From Pedobacter zeae (GTDB lineage Bacteria; Bacteroidota; Bacteroidia; Sphingobacteriales; Sphingobacteriaceae), in NCBI RefSeq assembly GCF_014196715.1, contig NZ_JACIEF010000001.1:292872-356871 (forward strand): 64,000 nucleotides of DNA. The letters are read 5' to 3'. The notes beneath the pieces are model-generated. The model was not told the origin of the DNA and searched no databases. It saw only the letters and a list, made by a program, of their open reading frames with translations. The position numbers were made by a program, and so were the translations under genes. Below are positions 44,803-54,783 of this stretch, in pieces (the first letter of the stretch is position 1; each line of letters starts with the position of its first letter).

Positions 44803-45702
44803 ATGGAAAGAAGAAATTTTATCAGGAATTCAGCCCTCGCTATGGCCTTATTATCAATTTATAAAACGGATGTTTTTGCGCGGCAAGAGGTATTGCGTGC
44901 CTATAATTTTAAGGCACTTCGTAACGATGTAGGAATATTTACCGAACAGGGTGGTACCATTGGCTGGTTAAATTCGAGTAACAGTTTTGTAGTGGTAGAT
45001 GCACAGTTCCCGGCCACGGCACCACATGTAATCGAGGAGTTAAAAAAACTAGGCGAAAAACCATTTAAATACCTGATCAATACGCACCACCATGGCGACC
45101 ATACCGCAGGGAATATTTCTTTTAAAGGGTTGGCTGAGAAAGTGGTGGCACACCAAAATTCGATGATTAACCAGAAAAGAGGTGCAGAAAAAGCAAATAA
45201 TTTAGATAAACAGCTTTTGCCTGATACCACTTTCGGTACAAAATGGACGGCTAAAGTGGGCAAAGAAAATATCAAAGCCTATTATTATGGCTCAGGCCAT
45301 ACCAACGGCGATGCCGTTTATCATTTCGAAAATGCCAATATTGTTCACGTTGGCGATCTGGTTTTCAACCGGAGATTTCCTTACATTGACCGTGAAAATG
45401 GCGCACACATTGGCAACTGGATTACCGCTTTGGATAAAATTTTGACCCAATTTGATAACGATACCCTATTTATCTGGGGGCATAGTTTAGATCCTGAAAA
45501 AGTAACGGGTAACAAAGCAGATGTAAAGGCTTTTCAAAATTACCTTCAAAACCTCTTAACCTTGGTTGGCAGCGAAATTAAGGCTGGAAAAAGTAAAGAA
45601 GATATTTTAAAAATTACAACTATTCCAAATGCACCGGAATGGCAGGGAGAAGGTATCCAAAGAAGCCTAAACGCTGCTTATGATGAGTTAAAAGGTGCTT
45701 AA
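44803..45702 (+). CDS. Exported MBL-fold metallo-hydrolase
   Basis: A 299-residue protein from ATG 44803. The N-terminus MERRNFIRNSALAMALLS has a twin-arginine look (RRNFIR) and a short hydrophobic stretch, so Tat export is plausible. The metal site is NTHHHGDHTAG (HxHxDH), then GSGHTNGDAVYHF, HVGDLVF and WGHSLDPE. Related secreted MBL proteins include beta-lactamase-like and quinoprotein-relay hydrolases; the substrate is unknown. I do not claim beta-lactamase activity. Confidence 0.85.
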   Translation: MERRNFIRNSALAMALLSIYKTDVFARQEVLRAYNFKALRNDVGIFTEQGGTIGWLNSSNSFVVVDAQFPATAPHVIEELKKLGEKPFKYLINTHHHGDHTAGNISFKGLAEKVVAHQNSMINQKRGAEKANNLDKQLLPDTTFGTKWTAKVGKENIKAYYYGSGHTNGDAVYHFENANIVHVGDLVFNRRFPYIDRENGAHIGNWITALDKILTQFDNDTLFIWGHSLDPEKVTGNKADVKAFQNYLQNLLTLVGSEIKAGKSKEDILKITTIPNAPEWQGEGIQRSLNAAYDELKGA

Positions 45703-45723
45703 CTCTCCTATTCCAAAATAAGA

Positions 45724-45851
45724 GTCTTCATCTCGACTGAAGCGCAGCGGAATACCCGTACAGGCGGGCGGGAGAGATCTGCCTTGACAGATTTAGCTTC
45801 GCTGGGCACTAATGTGTTTCCCTACTGCGTTGCACTTCGCTAGAAATGACG
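45724..45851. repeat. Long GTCAT-type inverted repeat element
   Basis: It starts GTCTTCATCTCGACTGAAGC and ends AGAAATGACGG; the ends match those of the element at 48528-48610 (GTCATCTCGACTGAAG ... CGAAATGAC). It is followed by a TTTATCTGTGGTTAAAAAAG motif. No coding potential. Confidence 0.65.
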
Positions 45852-46000
45852 GTATCTGTTTGTGTTTATCTGTGGTTAAAAAAGAATAATTGTCTTTGCG
45901 ACAAAGCATCTCCAAATCTTTTTTCAATTTATAAACATTCTATATTTAAAATAATCCTTTCAACGTCATTGAATTACCTTAGGCTTTAGTCTTTAACAGT

Positions 46001-46008
46001 TATATTTG
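46001..46008 (+). promoter_or_regulatory. -7 element candidate for cydAB
   Basis: TATATTTG matches TAnnTTTG and lies 24 bases before the cydA ATG. The TTAG at about 45979 would serve as a poor -33. Confidence 0.4.
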
Positions 46009-46031
46009 TTACAATTCAAAATCTACAGCCC

Positions 46032-47354
46032 ATGGATGATTTTATCGCAGCCCGCTCCCAAATGGCCTTATCATTAGGCTTTCACATTATTTTTTCCTGT
46101 ATCGGTATGGTTATGCCTTTCTTTATGGCCGTATCGCATTATAAATGGCTTAAAACGGGAGAAGAGGTATATAAAAACCTTACCAAAGCCTGGAGTAAAG
46201 GTGTTGCCATATTTTTCGCCACAGGTGCCGTATCAGGTACGATGTTATCATTCGAACTTGGCCTGCTCTGGCCAAAATTTATGGACCATGCCGGACCGAT
46301 ATTCGGAATGCCTTTTTCACTTGAGGGAACAGCCTTTTTTATTGAGGCCATTGCCCTGGGCTTTTTTCTTTACGGCTGGAATAAGTTAAATAGATGGTTC
46401 CATTGGTTTACCGGGATGGTGGTCGGAGTAAGCGGTTTAGCCTCAGGTATTCTGGTGGTTGCGGCAAATGCCTGGATGAACAGTCCGGCAGGTTTCGATT
46501 TTGTAAACGGGCAATACCTTAATATCGATCCCATACAGGCGATGTTCAATAAGGCCTGGTTTACACAGGCTTTGCATATGTGTTTAGCTGCATTTACCGC
46601 CACTGGCTTTGCTGTGGCAGGTGTACACGCATTAATGATCCTACGGAACAGGAATGCATATTTTCATTTAAAAGCCTTTAAAATAGCTGCTGTATTTGCC
46701 TGCATTGCAGCTTTATTGCAGCCATTAAGTGGCGATATTTCTGCAAAAGACGTGGCCAAACGCCAACCGGCAAAACTGGCTGCTATGGAAGCATTATATA
46801 AAACCGAAAAGCCTGCGCCACTACTGGTTGGTGGTATCGTAAATGAAAAAGATAAAACGGTAACAGGCGCAATCAAAATTCCAGGGGCATTGAGTTTCCT
46901 GGCACACGGCAATTTCAACGCTGAGGTTAGGGGGCTGGATCAGATCCCTGAAAACGATCATCCGCCGGTAGCCATAACCCATTATGCTTTCCAGATTATG
47001 GTTGGGATTGGTACACTGCTGCTTTTGATATCTTTAATTTACTTTTTTATTCTCTTTAAAAAGAAATCTTTAACCGAAAAGCGCTGGCTGTTAAAACTGT
47101 TTGTTTTTGCCATTCCGCTTGGTTACCTCGCGCTGGAGGCCGGTTGGGTAGTTACAGAGGTTGGCAGGCAGCCCTGGATTATTTATGGCATCATGCGTAC
47201 TCAAGATGCGGTTACACCTATGCCAGGTATTACTTATTCGTTTTATATCTTCTCTGCAATTTATGTGTCGTTAAGTATAATCGTAACGTTTTTGCTTTAC
47301 CGCCAGATAAAAATGGTACCTGTGTTATATCATAAAACCGATCAATTAATTTAA
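46032..47354 (+). CDS. cydA: Cytochrome bd oxidase subunit I
   Basis: A 440-residue, nine-helix haem protein that oxidises quinol and reduces O2. Seen: the start RSQMALSLGFHIIFSCIGM with a haem-ligand His, the Q-loop stretch GALSFLAHGNFNAEVRGL (short Q-loop form), and GRQPWIIYGIMRTQDAVTP. The length fits the short-Q-loop class common in Bacteroidota. cydB follows after 78 bases. High oxygen affinity suits microaerobic growth (family knowledge). Confidence 0.95.
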   Translation: MDDFIAARSQMALSLGFHIIFSCIGMVMPFFMAVSHYKWLKTGEEVYKNLTKAWSKGVAIFFATGAVSGTMLSFELGLLWPKFMDHAGPIFGMPFSLEGTAFFIEAIALGFFLYGWNKLNRWFHWFTGMVVGVSGLASGILVVAANAWMNSPAGFDFVNGQYLNIDPIQAMFNKAWFTQALHMCLAAFTATGFAVAGVHALMILRNRNAYFHLKAFKIAAVFACIAALLQPLSGDISAKDVAKRQPAKLAAMEALYKTEKPAPLLVGGIVNEKDKTVTGAIKIPGALSFLAHGNFNAEVRGLDQIPENDHPPVAITHYAFQIMVGIGTLLLLISLIYFFILFKKKSLTEKRWLLKLFVFAIPLGYLALEAGWVVTEVGRQPWIIYGIMRTQDAVTPMPGITYSFYIFSAIYVSLSIIVTFLLYRQIKMVPVLYHKTDQLI

Positions 47355-47432
47355 CTACAGATAGAGAGGATGCACACCGGTAAATAGATAAATCGGGTGT
47401 TTAAAATCAGTGTTAATCTGTGAAAAAAATAG

Positions 47433-48440
47433 ATGATGAAAGATGTTGTAATTACCTTTTTATGCATGGCTATCCTGCTATACTTCTTGTTGGGCGGGGC
47501 CGACTTTGGTGCGGGAATTATAGAGCTTTTTACCTCAACTAAAAACAGGAGCAGAACGCGTAAAACCATGTATCATGCCATTGGTCCGGTTTGGGAGGCG
47601 AACCACATGTGGCTTATTATTGCTATCGTGATCCTTTTTGTGGGTTTCCCCTTTATTTATACCACCATGTCGGTTTACCTGCACATTCCATTGGCGATTA
47701 TGCTCATTGGTATTATTGCACGCGGTACGGCCTTTGTATTCCGCCATTATGATGCTGTAAAAGACGATATGCAATGGCTATACAACCGGATATTCCGGTA
47801 TTCGAGCTTTATAACCGCTTTGTTTTTGGGTATTATTGCCGGAAGCCTGATTTCGGGACATATTGATACGCAGGCGACTGATTTTTATGCTGCTTATATA
47901 TCGGGCTGGTTAAATTGGTTTTCGGTTGCGGTAGGCTTCTTTACGGTGGCACTATGCGGTTTCCTGGCGGCCATCTATCTTATTGGCGAAACAAAGGAAG
48001 AGCATGATAAACGCCGTTTTATTAAAAAGGCTGAGTTGATGAATATCGCTGCGGTAGTTTTTGGTGCAATGGTATTTATGGCAGCACAACGTGATCAGAT
48101 TCCTTTGATCGACTGGGTTTTTAAAAGCAATGTAGGTTTATCGGCCATTATTTTGGCCAGTTTATCGCTGGTATTGTTATGGTATTTATTGATTAAAGGC
48201 AAAACCAAGATTTTACGTGTTTTAGCGGGCTTCCAGGTAACGATGATCCTCCTGGCGATCAGTTATGCCCACTTCCCCAATTTTATCCGTTTAAAAAGCG
48301 GAAATGCCATTTCGTTGCTGGAAACCGCGGGACCAGAAAAAACCATTTACAGCCTGGGCTTAGCACTTTTATTAGGGAGTGTATTGATTTTGCCTTTTTT
48401 AGGGTACTTGTTTTATAAGTTTCAGAAGAAAGAGGAGTAG
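47433..48440 (+). CDS. cydB: Cytochrome bd oxidase subunit II
   Basis: A 335-residue membrane protein with FLCMAILLYFLLGGADFGAGI, then WEANHMWLIIAIVILFVGFP, the standard CydB opening. It pairs with CydA. No cydX-like small gene is visible after it; instead GTCAT-type repeats follow. The 78-base gap to cydA holds a decayed ATCTGTG-type motif. Confidence 0.95.
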   Translation: MMKDVVITFLCMAILLYFLLGGADFGAGIIELFTSTKNRSRTRKTMYHAIGPVWEANHMWLIIAIVILFVGFPFIYTTMSVYLHIPLAIMLIGIIARGTAFVFRHYDAVKDDMQWLYNRIFRYSSFITALFLGIIAGSLISGHIDTQATDFYAAYISGWLNWFSVAVGFFTVALCGFLAAIYLIGETKEEHDKRRFIKKAELMNIAAVVFGAMVFMAAQRDQIPLIDWVFKSNVGLSAIILASLSLVLLWYLLIKGKTKILRVLAGFQVTMILLAISYAHFPNFIRLKSGNAISLLETAGPEKTIYSLGLALLLGSVLILPFLGYLFYKFQKKEE

Positions 48441-48455
48441 CTCCAGCTCTGTCAT

Positions 48456-48610
48456 GCTGAGGCACGAAGCATCTTTTTCATAAGGGTAGATAGCTGGATA
48501 GTTTCTACTAGAATACCAAAATAAATTGTCATCTCGACTGAAGTATAACGGAACGGAGAGACCTGCTTTGATAGATCTCTCGACTTCGTTGCTCTCCGTT
48601 CGAAATGACG
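48456..48610. repeat. Pair of GTCAT-type palindromic repeats
   Basis: A GTCATGCTGAGGCACGAAGC arm starts near 48453. A second unit, 48528-48610, begins GTCATCTCGACTGAAG and ends CGAAATGAC, with an inner AGATCTCTCGACT arm. It fills the space between convergent cydB and the M28 peptidase gene. Confidence 0.7.
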
Positions 48611-48620
48611 ATGCGAGTTT

Positions 48621-48650
48621 AAAAAAGAGCACCTGTTTCCAAATGCTCCT
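48621..48650 (-). terminator. Terminator of the M28 peptidase gene
   Basis: GAGCA (48627-48631) pairs with TGCTC (48644-48648). Read on the minus strand it is followed by a T-run from the A6 at 48621-48626. Confidence 0.5.
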
Positions 48651-48675
48651 TTATAAAATGATTTAAAATATTGAT

Positions 48676-50223
48676 TTACAATCCACCTTTTCTGTTCGCT
48701 TTGGTTTGAACTGGCCAGGTTGCCGGCTTCCCGGTGCGTTCATTTACCGGTAAGTCAGTAGCTTTTTCGTTTGAGGTTCTTTCAGGATCCTCACAAGCCA
48801 TATACACCATAATGGCAGCTAAAATTACGTTACTCCTGATTTCGTCGAAAACCAGTTTATCGTAACTGTCGCGGTTGGTATGCCAGGTATAGGTACCGTA
48901 ATCCCAGCTGGTAGAACTTAGCGAATAACCCAATGCCCCGGCAGCTACAAATGAAGCAAAATCTGATCCTCCAGCACCAGGCGATCCGGGGAAGTTGGTT
49001 TTGATCTGGTTTTTAATCGTATCCGGAACTGCGGCTAACCAACGGGTAATATACTCCTTTGATTTGGCAAAACCTTGTCCGCCGATATTCACCACACGGC
49101 CGGTACCATTATCCTGGTTAAATAAAGCCTGCAGGTTATTTACAATTTCCGGATGATCTTCTACAAAGGCCCTCGAACCGTTTAAGCCCTGCTCTTCGCT
49201 GCCCCAATGCCCCACTAAAATGGTACGTTTCGGGTTAGGATAAAATTTCTTCAGAATACGCATGGCTTCCATCATTAAAATGGTGCCTGAGCCATTATCT
49301 GTTGCACCGCTTGCGCCATCCCACGAATCGAAATGCGCCGATAGCATTACATATTCGTTTGGTTTTTGCTTGCCTTTAATCTCGGCAAGGGTATTAAAAG
49401 TAGGTACAGCCCCTAATTTTTTAGATTCTGATTCGATTTTAAGCATGGGTTTATTGCCATTTAAAGCCAAACGGTAAACCAGGCCATAATCTTCTACCGA
49501 TAAATCTAATGTTGGCACTTTGGTGGTGTTCGCGCCAAAAATTTTATCAACCCCAAATCCTTGCGACCAGTTGTTGATCACTACGGCCACAGCGCCCGCA
49601 TTTTCTAAAGCTACAGGGAGTGTTTTGGCTGTTAAGCCTGTTTTGGCGAGGCTTGCTGCCCATGCTTTTGCAGCATCGGCTTTTTCTTTTTTAAACTTTT
49701 CGAAAAGATCTTTTGTAGCAAACTCTTCCCAGTTTTTTTCCGGGCGGCCAGAAAGCTGGTTCATGGAAATTAAAACGATTTTGCCTTTTACATTAGGCAA
49801 CCATTTCTGAAAAGATACCGAATCGGTAATTGTTGGGAGGATAATGGCTTCTGCATTGATGGCTTTACCGTTGGTTGAGGGGCTCCAGGCCAACTGTGTA
49901 CCTTCTAAAGTACGTACCCGCGGACTTACCAGGTCGATATGGGTAATGCCACGTTCCCAACCTGCCCATTCACCCCATTTTTCGTTTTTGGCCGAAATGC
50001 CCCAGTCGCTGTATTTTTTTACAGCCCAGTCGTTAGCCTGTTTCATTTGTGGCGAACCAACCAAACGCGGACCTACTACATCCAGCAACTCGTGTGCAAG
50101 TTTCTCTAATTGCGAGTTTTCGTTTACTTCTTTAACAATATTGTCGATCACTTTTTTGTCTTGTGCAAAAACACTGACCGAAGCGCATAGCAATAGCGCA
50201 GAAAAGAGTAGTTTTTTATTCAT
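48676..50223 (-). CDS. Secreted M28-family metallopeptidase
   Basis: A 515-residue protein with signal peptide MNKKLLFSALLLCASVSVFAQ. The PA domain (about residues 120-270) precedes the peptidase domain. The zinc site is AHFDSWDGASGATDNGSG, GSEEQGLNGSRAF, QDNGTG and SDFASF. M28 enzymes are aminopeptidases or carboxypeptidases; the substrate is unknown. It is monocistronic. Confidence 0.92.
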   Translation of the reverse strand: MNKKLLFSALLLCASVSVFAQDKKVIDNIVKEVNENSQLEKLAHELLDVVGPRLVGSPQMKQANDWAVKKYSDWGISAKNEKWGEWAGWERGITHIDLVSPRVRTLEGTQLAWSPSTNGKAINAEAIILPTITDSVSFQKWLPNVKGKIVLISMNQLSGRPEKNWEEFATKDLFEKFKKEKADAAKAWAASLAKTGLTAKTLPVALENAGAVAVVINNWSQGFGVDKIFGANTTKVPTLDLSVEDYGLVYRLALNGNKPMLKIESESKKLGAVPTFNTLAEIKGKQKPNEYVMLSAHFDSWDGASGATDNGSGTILMMEAMRILKKFYPNPKRTILVGHWGSEEQGLNGSRAFVEDHPEIVNNLQALFNQDNGTGRVVNIGGQGFAKSKEYITRWLAAVPDTIKNQIKTNFPGSPGAGGSDFASFVAAGALGYSLSSTSWDYGTYTWHTNRDSYDKLVFDEIRSNVILAAIMVYMACEDPERTSNEKATDLPVNERTGKPATWPVQTKANRKGGL

Positions 50224-50519
50224 AATTAGTTAGGGTTGATTATTTGATGTGCTAATTTATGAAATAAGGGGTAGGATTGAGGGATGTTAATGGAAATGTT
50301 GCAGTTGGGTTAAGTAGTACAGCCGTTACCAGCCCACACCTATTGATTAACCCGCTAATCTGATTAAAGGTCAGGCGGAAACATCTGACCGCACGGATAT
50401 AAACCTCACTTCTCATTTTGTGGCGTTAAGCCGGTAGAAATGTCTTTTAAATTGTTATGGCAGGTTCTCCGGCAAACTCAGGATAGCAACTCTTTTTCCT
50501 TCATCTGTGGCTAAAAAGT

Positions 50520-50984
50520 CTAGAAAATGCTCTTCTGTATTTTATCATGAAAAGGCAGGTACGCTGAAAGTGCTGCCGATCCGTACCAGTTATACAATTC
50601 TGGCTCTAACAATTTCGCTTTAATGGCAGGATCACTTTCCAATAACTGCCTGGCTTCTTCTATTGATTTTGTATTTAAAATGAAAATGCCACGGTAATTT
50701 TTATCGTTTTTGCCCATCGGGCCGGCAACAACCAGCTTTTGCATCTCAACCATTTTACCCATGTTAGCCATATGTCCGGCAAACAGACTATCGGTTTTAG
50801 CTTTGGTTTCTGTAATGTTTGGGCCTGTTTTAAGGATTACCAGCACATACATTTTCATTCCATAATTATCGGCCCCGAGTTTTTTAGCCAAGGCCTCGTC
50901 GTAAAGTGCTTTAGGTTTTTTCTCCTGTGCATTAACGGAAATCATAGCGGTGATGAAGCAGGTAAGCAGTAATAGGTTTTTCAT
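50520..50984 (-). CDS. Secreted YCII-related protein
   Basis: A 154-residue protein with signal peptide MKNLLLLTCFITAMISVNAQ. The mature part has a YciI-like ferredoxin fold: MYVLVILKTGPN, FAGHMANMGKMVEMQKLVVA, GPMGKNDKNYRGIFIL, and the DP motif in LESDPAIKAKLLEPELYNWYG. YciI-type proteins bind small molecules; the role here is unknown. There is no close partner. Confidence 0.8.
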   Translation of the reverse strand: MKNLLLLTCFITAMISVNAQEKKPKALYDEALAKKLGADNYGMKMYVLVILKTGPNITETKAKTDSLFAGHMANMGKMVEMQKLVVAGPMGKNDKNYRGIFILNTKSIEEARQLLESDPAIKAKLLEPELYNWYGSAALSAYLPFHDKIQKSIF

Positions 50985-51314
50985 CTGATTTTAAGTTTGG
51001 TTAAGTTAAAAATACGGAAAATTGTAATGTTTTATCCTGACCAGGCAGCTTTTCTTTTGGCTTTAATCAAAAAGCCAACCCCCGGTTTTCTACGAACCCT
51101 GGAATGCCTTTAACTGATTTAACCAGCCGAAAAAGGATGCACACAGGTATAAAAATCTGTGTTCATCTGTATAGATATGTGATTAAAACCTTACGTAATG
51201 ACACTGGGTAAGGATGCTTGTAGCATTTACGGGAAAACCTCTCAAAAGAACCACAAGCTCCTATTAATTAAACCTGATTGCCGCGAAAAGCCCGGAGTGC
51301 AACGAGGACTTGAA
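50985..51314. other. Intergenic, repeat-containing; no gene seen
   Basis: It contains an ATCTGTG-type motif (about 51160-51185) and a member of the CCCTTAGCCCCG-type family near 51275-51331 (AAGCCCGGAGTGCAACGAGG). The right end is the accD terminator. Confidence 0.5.
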
Positions 51315-51363
51315 GCAAAAAGCAGGACTGAATTAACCTAAGTTATTCAAGCCCTGCTTTCTT
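51315..51363 (-). terminator. Probable accD terminator
   Basis: AAAGCAGGACTGAAT pairs with ATTCAAGCCCTGCTTT around a loop of about ten bases. On the minus strand TTTTTGCTTC follows. Part of the left arm coincides with the dispersed repeat at 51275-51331. Confidence 0.6.
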
Positions 51364-51447
51364 ATTATCGTTTACCAGCTCATTTGTCATTTGCTTATTG
51401 GTCGATTTGCAGTAATGAACCAATGCCTAATGAACTACTGAACCAAT

Positions 51448-52293
51448 TTAATTATTCATCATTTTAATAAAAGCGCCCAGTTTAGCTTTCATGGCGCGCC
51501 TATCAACAATAAAATCCAGGAAACCATGTTCCAGTACGAATTCTGAAGTTTGGAAACCTTTCGGTAAATCTTTTTTAATAGTTTCTTTAATTACCCTCGG
51601 ACCGGCAAAACCTATCAAAGCACCCGGTTCAGCAATGTTGATGTCGCCAAGCATGGCATAAGATGCCGTTACACCTCCCGTAGTCGGATCGGTTAATAAA
51701 GATATATAAGGAACTTTAGCCTGCCCTAACAATGCCAGTTTTGCTGAAGTTTTAGCCATCTGCATTAATGAAAATGCGGCTTCCATCATTCGGGCTCCAC
51801 CTGATTTGGAAATCATGAGGAAAGGAACTTTGTGTTTGATGCTATAGTCGATTGAACGTGCAATTTTTTCGCCTACAACCGAACCCATTGAACCGCCGAT
51901 GAAAGCAAAATCCATACAGGCAATTACAATATCTTGTCCTTCGATTTTACCAACAGCTGCTCTTATGGCATCTTTTAAGCCTGTTTTAGCCTGGCTTTCT
52001 TTAATTCTATCAGTATAGGGTTTGTTATCGTTAAAATTTAAAGGGTCGCCTGATGTGAGGTTAGGAAACAGCTCTTTAAACTGATTGTTATCAAATAAAA
52101 CCTCAAAATATTCTTTTGAACCTACTCTCAGGTGGTAATCACAATAGTGGCAAACATATTTGTTTTCCTGAAGTTCTGCCTGATGTAGTGGTTTCTTGCA
52201 ATTTGGACATTTATTCCACAAGCCATCCGGTGCTTCTTTTTTCTCTTCAGTTGTGGTAATGATACCTTTATTCTCTCTTTTAAACCAAGCCAT
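51448..52293 (-). CDS. accD: Acetyl-CoA carboxylase carboxyltransferase subunit beta
   Basis: A 281-residue protein from ATG 52293 ([11 protein letters not shown]), the usual family start; the longer frame to 52320 is not needed. Seen: the zinc ribbon [10 protein letters not shown] with VCHYC (four Cys), [53 protein letters not shown] and GFAGPRVI. It makes malonyl-CoA with AccA, which is not in the window. Confidence 0.96.
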   Translation of the reverse strand: MAWFKRENKGIITTTEEKKEAPDGLWNKCPNCKKPLHQAELQENKYVCHYCDYHLRVGSKEYFEVLFDNNQFKELFPNLTSGDPLNFNDNKPYTDRIKESQAKTGLKDAIRAAVGKIEGQDIVIACMDFAFIGGSMGSVVGEKIARSIDYSIKHKVPFLMISKSGGARMMEAAFSLMQMAKTSAKLALLGQAKVPYISLLTDPTTGGVTASYAMLGDINIAEPGALIGFAGPRVIKETIKKDLPKGFQTSEFVLEHGFLDFIVDRRAMKAKLGAFIKMMNN

Positions 52294-52604
52294 ATAATTT
52301 TTTAAAGAATTGGATTGCAAAGAAACGAAAAATAAAATAAAGTCGAACCTTATTTAGCTGTAAAAAAAGAGAATGCTCAGTTGCCTGATCGTTGATTGCC
52401 TATTGTGAAGCGAATGAGAAACCGGTATTGACCTGTTGCCGGCTGCGGAACCTAAAACTATAGTGTGTCTTTTTTACACTAAGGATAATGTGTTTTTTAC
52501 ACTAAATAGGCTTTATTTTGCTGTTAGGCAAATAATTCTGTTGTTACAAAAGCTTGGAATGTTATTTTTTTTTATAACTTCGAATTTAATAAAATTAACA
52601 AGAA
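52294..52604. other. Divergent intergenic region; no gene seen
   Basis: Promoters of accD and the aldolase must lie here. A TAACTTCG close to a -7 element lies at about 52573. No coding frame. Confidence 0.4.
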
Positions 52605-53684
52605 ATGAGTTTAAAAGGCTACAAAGGCGTAATTTACGGAGATGCCGTTCAGGAATTATTTGAGCAGGCTAAAAAACATCAGTTTGCTTTACCAGCAGTA
52701 AACGTTACCGGTACCAATACGGTAAATGCGGTAATGGAAACTGCTAAGGCAGTAAATTCGCCTGTTATGATTCAATTATCGAATGGTGGTGCCCAGTTTT
52801 ATGCGGGTAAATCGTTAGATAATGAGAAATTGCAAGCATGTATTTTAGGAGCTGTATCGGCTGCTAAGCATGTACACTTATTGGCAGAGCATTATGGTGT
52901 TGCCGTGGTTTTACATACCGACCACGCCGCTAAAAAATTATTGCCTTGGATTGATGGACTTTTAGACCACGGCGAAAAATTCTTCGCTGAAACCGGAAAA
53001 CCATTGTTTTCATCGCACATGCTGGATTTATCAGAAGAGTCGATTGAAGAAAACATGGAAATTTCTGCTAAATACCTGGCACGCATGGCTAAAATGAACA
53101 TGACGATCGAAATCGAGCTTGGGGTTACCGGTGGCGAAGAAGATGGTGTTGATAATAGCGATGTAGACAGTTCTAAATTATATACTCAACCAAGTGAGGT
53201 TGCTTATGCTTACGAAGAGTTAAGCAAGGTTTCTCCACGCTTTACTGTTGCTGCGGCTTTTGGTAACGTACATGGTGTTTATAAACCGGGTAACGTTAAA
53301 CTTCAACCGGTAATTTTGAAAAACTCCCAGGATTTTATCAAAGAAAAATTCGGGCTGACTGCTGAGAAACCGATCAATTTCGTGTTCCATGGCGGTTCTG
53401 GTTCTTCTCAGGAAGAAATCAGGGAAGCTATTTCTTATGGTGCCATTAAAATGAATATCGATACAGATATGCAGTGGGCATTTTGGGAAGGTATTTTAGA
53501 ATATTACAAAAAGAACGAAGGTTATCTTCAAGGCCAGATTGGTAATCCTGATGGCGATGATAAACCAAATAAAAAATATTACGATCCGCGTGTTTGGTTA
53601 CGTAAAGGTGAAGAAGCTTTTGTTAAGCGTTTAACCACTGCTTTTGAAGATCTGAACTGTATTAATGTAAACGATAAACTTTAA
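52605..53684 (+). CDS. fbaA: Class II fructose-bisphosphate aldolase
   Basis: A 359-residue Zn-dependent glycolytic enzyme. Seen: AVNVTGTNTVNAVMETAKAVN, HTDHAAKKLLPWIDGLL (zinc His and catalytic Asp), EIELGVTGGEEDGVDN, AAFGNVHGVY, VFHGGSGSSQEEIREAI, and GAIKMNIDTDMQWAF. The length and insertions fit the long (E. coli FbaA-like) subtype. Confidence 0.96.
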   Translation: MSLKGYKGVIYGDAVQELFEQAKKHQFALPAVNVTGTNTVNAVMETAKAVNSPVMIQLSNGGAQFYAGKSLDNEKLQACILGAVSAAKHVHLLAEHYGVAVVLHTDHAAKKLLPWIDGLLDHGEKFFAETGKPLFSSHMLDLSEESIEENMEISAKYLARMAKMNMTIEIELGVTGGEEDGVDNSDVDSSKLYTQPSEVAYAYEELSKVSPRFTVAAAFGNVHGVYKPGNVKLQPVILKNSQDFIKEKFGLTAEKPINFVFHGGSGSSQEEIREAISYGAIKMNIDTDMQWAFWEGILEYYKKNEGYLQGQIGNPDGDDKPNKKYYDPRVWLRKGEEAFVKRLTTAFEDLNCINVNDKL

Positions 53685-53756
53685 TCGGGTTTTAAGGCTG
53701 GAAAGTTGAAGGATTTAACCTCACAACCTTCCAATATTTTTAACTTTCTAACAATA

Positions 53757-53800
53757 AACAAAGCGCCATGAGTTTTAAAACTTATGGCGCTTTTGTTTGT
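53757..53800 (+). terminator. Terminator after fbaA
   Basis: GCGCCATGAGTTT and AAACTTATGGCGC form a long stem flanked by AAACAAA and TTTTGTTT. It is bidirectional in form. Confidence 0.8.
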
Positions 53801-53832
53801 TTTATGGTTATATTTAAACAAACAAATTTGTG

Positions 53833-54339
53833 ATGGCAAAATCTAGAAACGAAACCCGGAAAAACAATTTTTTTGAGCGATTCGCAAATGCGGCAACCAA
53901 GTTTACAGGGAGTTCTATTGCATTTATTTCGGCAACGGCTATAGTGGTTCTTTGGGCGGTTACCGGCCCGCTTTTCAATTACTCTGAAACCTGGCAACTG
54001 GTAATTAATACGGGTACAACGATTATTACCTTTTTGATGGTATTTCTGATTCAAAAGGCACAGAACAAAGATGGAAAGGCAATACAGTTAAAGTTGAACG
54101 AATTAATTGCAGCACACGAAAAGGCCAGTAACCGGATGGTAGATATAGAGGATTTAACAGAAAAGGATTTAGATCAGTTACACAAATTTTACGTTACGCT
54201 GGCTACCTTAGCCAAAAAAGAGACCGATATTCATTGTTCCCATTCAATTGATGTTGCCGAAGCATTAAATGAGATAAAATTAAAATCGAATAAACACTTT
54301 AAACACCACGGTAATGAGTCTGCACGTTCAAAAGGTTAA
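53833..54339 (+). CDS. Low-affinity iron permease family protein
   Basis: A 168-residue protein from ATG 53833. Two membrane helices (about residues 27-45 and 55-77: ISATAIVVLWAVTGPLF and TTIITFLMVFLIQKAQNKDG) and a helical tail (KLNELIAAHEKASNRMVDIEDLTEKDL) match the family named after yeast Fet4-like permeases, though bacterial members are unproven in iron transport. Its last 26 bases overlap the GNAT gene. Confidence 0.85.
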   Translation: MAKSRNETRKNNFFERFANAATKFTGSSIAFISATAIVVLWAVTGPLFNYSETWQLVINTGTTIITFLMVFLIQKAQNKDGKAIQLKLNELIAAHEKASNRMVDIEDLTEKDLDQLHKFYVTLATLAKKETDIHCSHSIDVAEALNEIKLKSNKHFKHHGNESARSKG

Positions 54340-54736
54340 CCACCCTGAAGATTTAGATAAAGTATTTGCTATACGTAAAATTGTATTTGTAGATGAGCAG
54401 AAATGCCCACCGGAGCTCGAATGGGAGCATGAAGATGAATCTACACATTTTCTGGCTACCAGCAACGGACAGCCTTGCGGTGCATGCAGGTGGCGTAAAA
54501 CCGATCTGGGTTATAAGCTGGAACGTTTTGCAGTTCTAAAGGATTTTAGAGGGCAGGGGGTGGGCCGTGCATTAATTGCAGAGGCTTTATCCGATCTGCC
54601 GGAAGATGCACATTATATTTACCTAAACTCACAATTAGATGCCATGAGCTTGTATGCCAAGTTTGGTTTTGTTGCAGAAGGTGAGCAGTTTGAAGAAGCT
54701 GGCATACAGCACTTTAAAATGGTGAAGAAAGTCTGA
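54314..54736 (+). CDS. GNAT-family N-acetyltransferase
   Basis: A 140-residue protein with the acetyl-CoA site FRGQGVGRALI (RxxGxG/A), an RWRKTDLGYKLERFAVL strand, YLNSQLDAMSLYAKFGFVAEG and an LEWEHEDES substrate loop. The opening resembles ElaA-type proteins. The substrate is unknown. It starts 26 bases inside the iron-permease-like gene in another frame. Confidence 0.88.
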   Translation: MSLHVQKVNHPEDLDKVFAIRKIVFVDEQKCPPELEWEHEDESTHFLATSNGQPCGACRWRKTDLGYKLERFAVLKDFRGQGVGRALIAEALSDLPEDAHYIYLNSQLDAMSLYAKFGFVAEGEQFEEAGIQHFKMVKKV

Positions 54737-54783
54737 ATTTAATTAGCAATGAAGACTTGGAAAGTACAGGTATCAACGAAAAA

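Noticed and set aside
44803..45702. Metallo-beta-lactamase resistance gene
   Set aside because: The fold motif is shared by many hydrolases; the ligand spacing and lack of further B1-class hallmarks do not allow a resistance claim.
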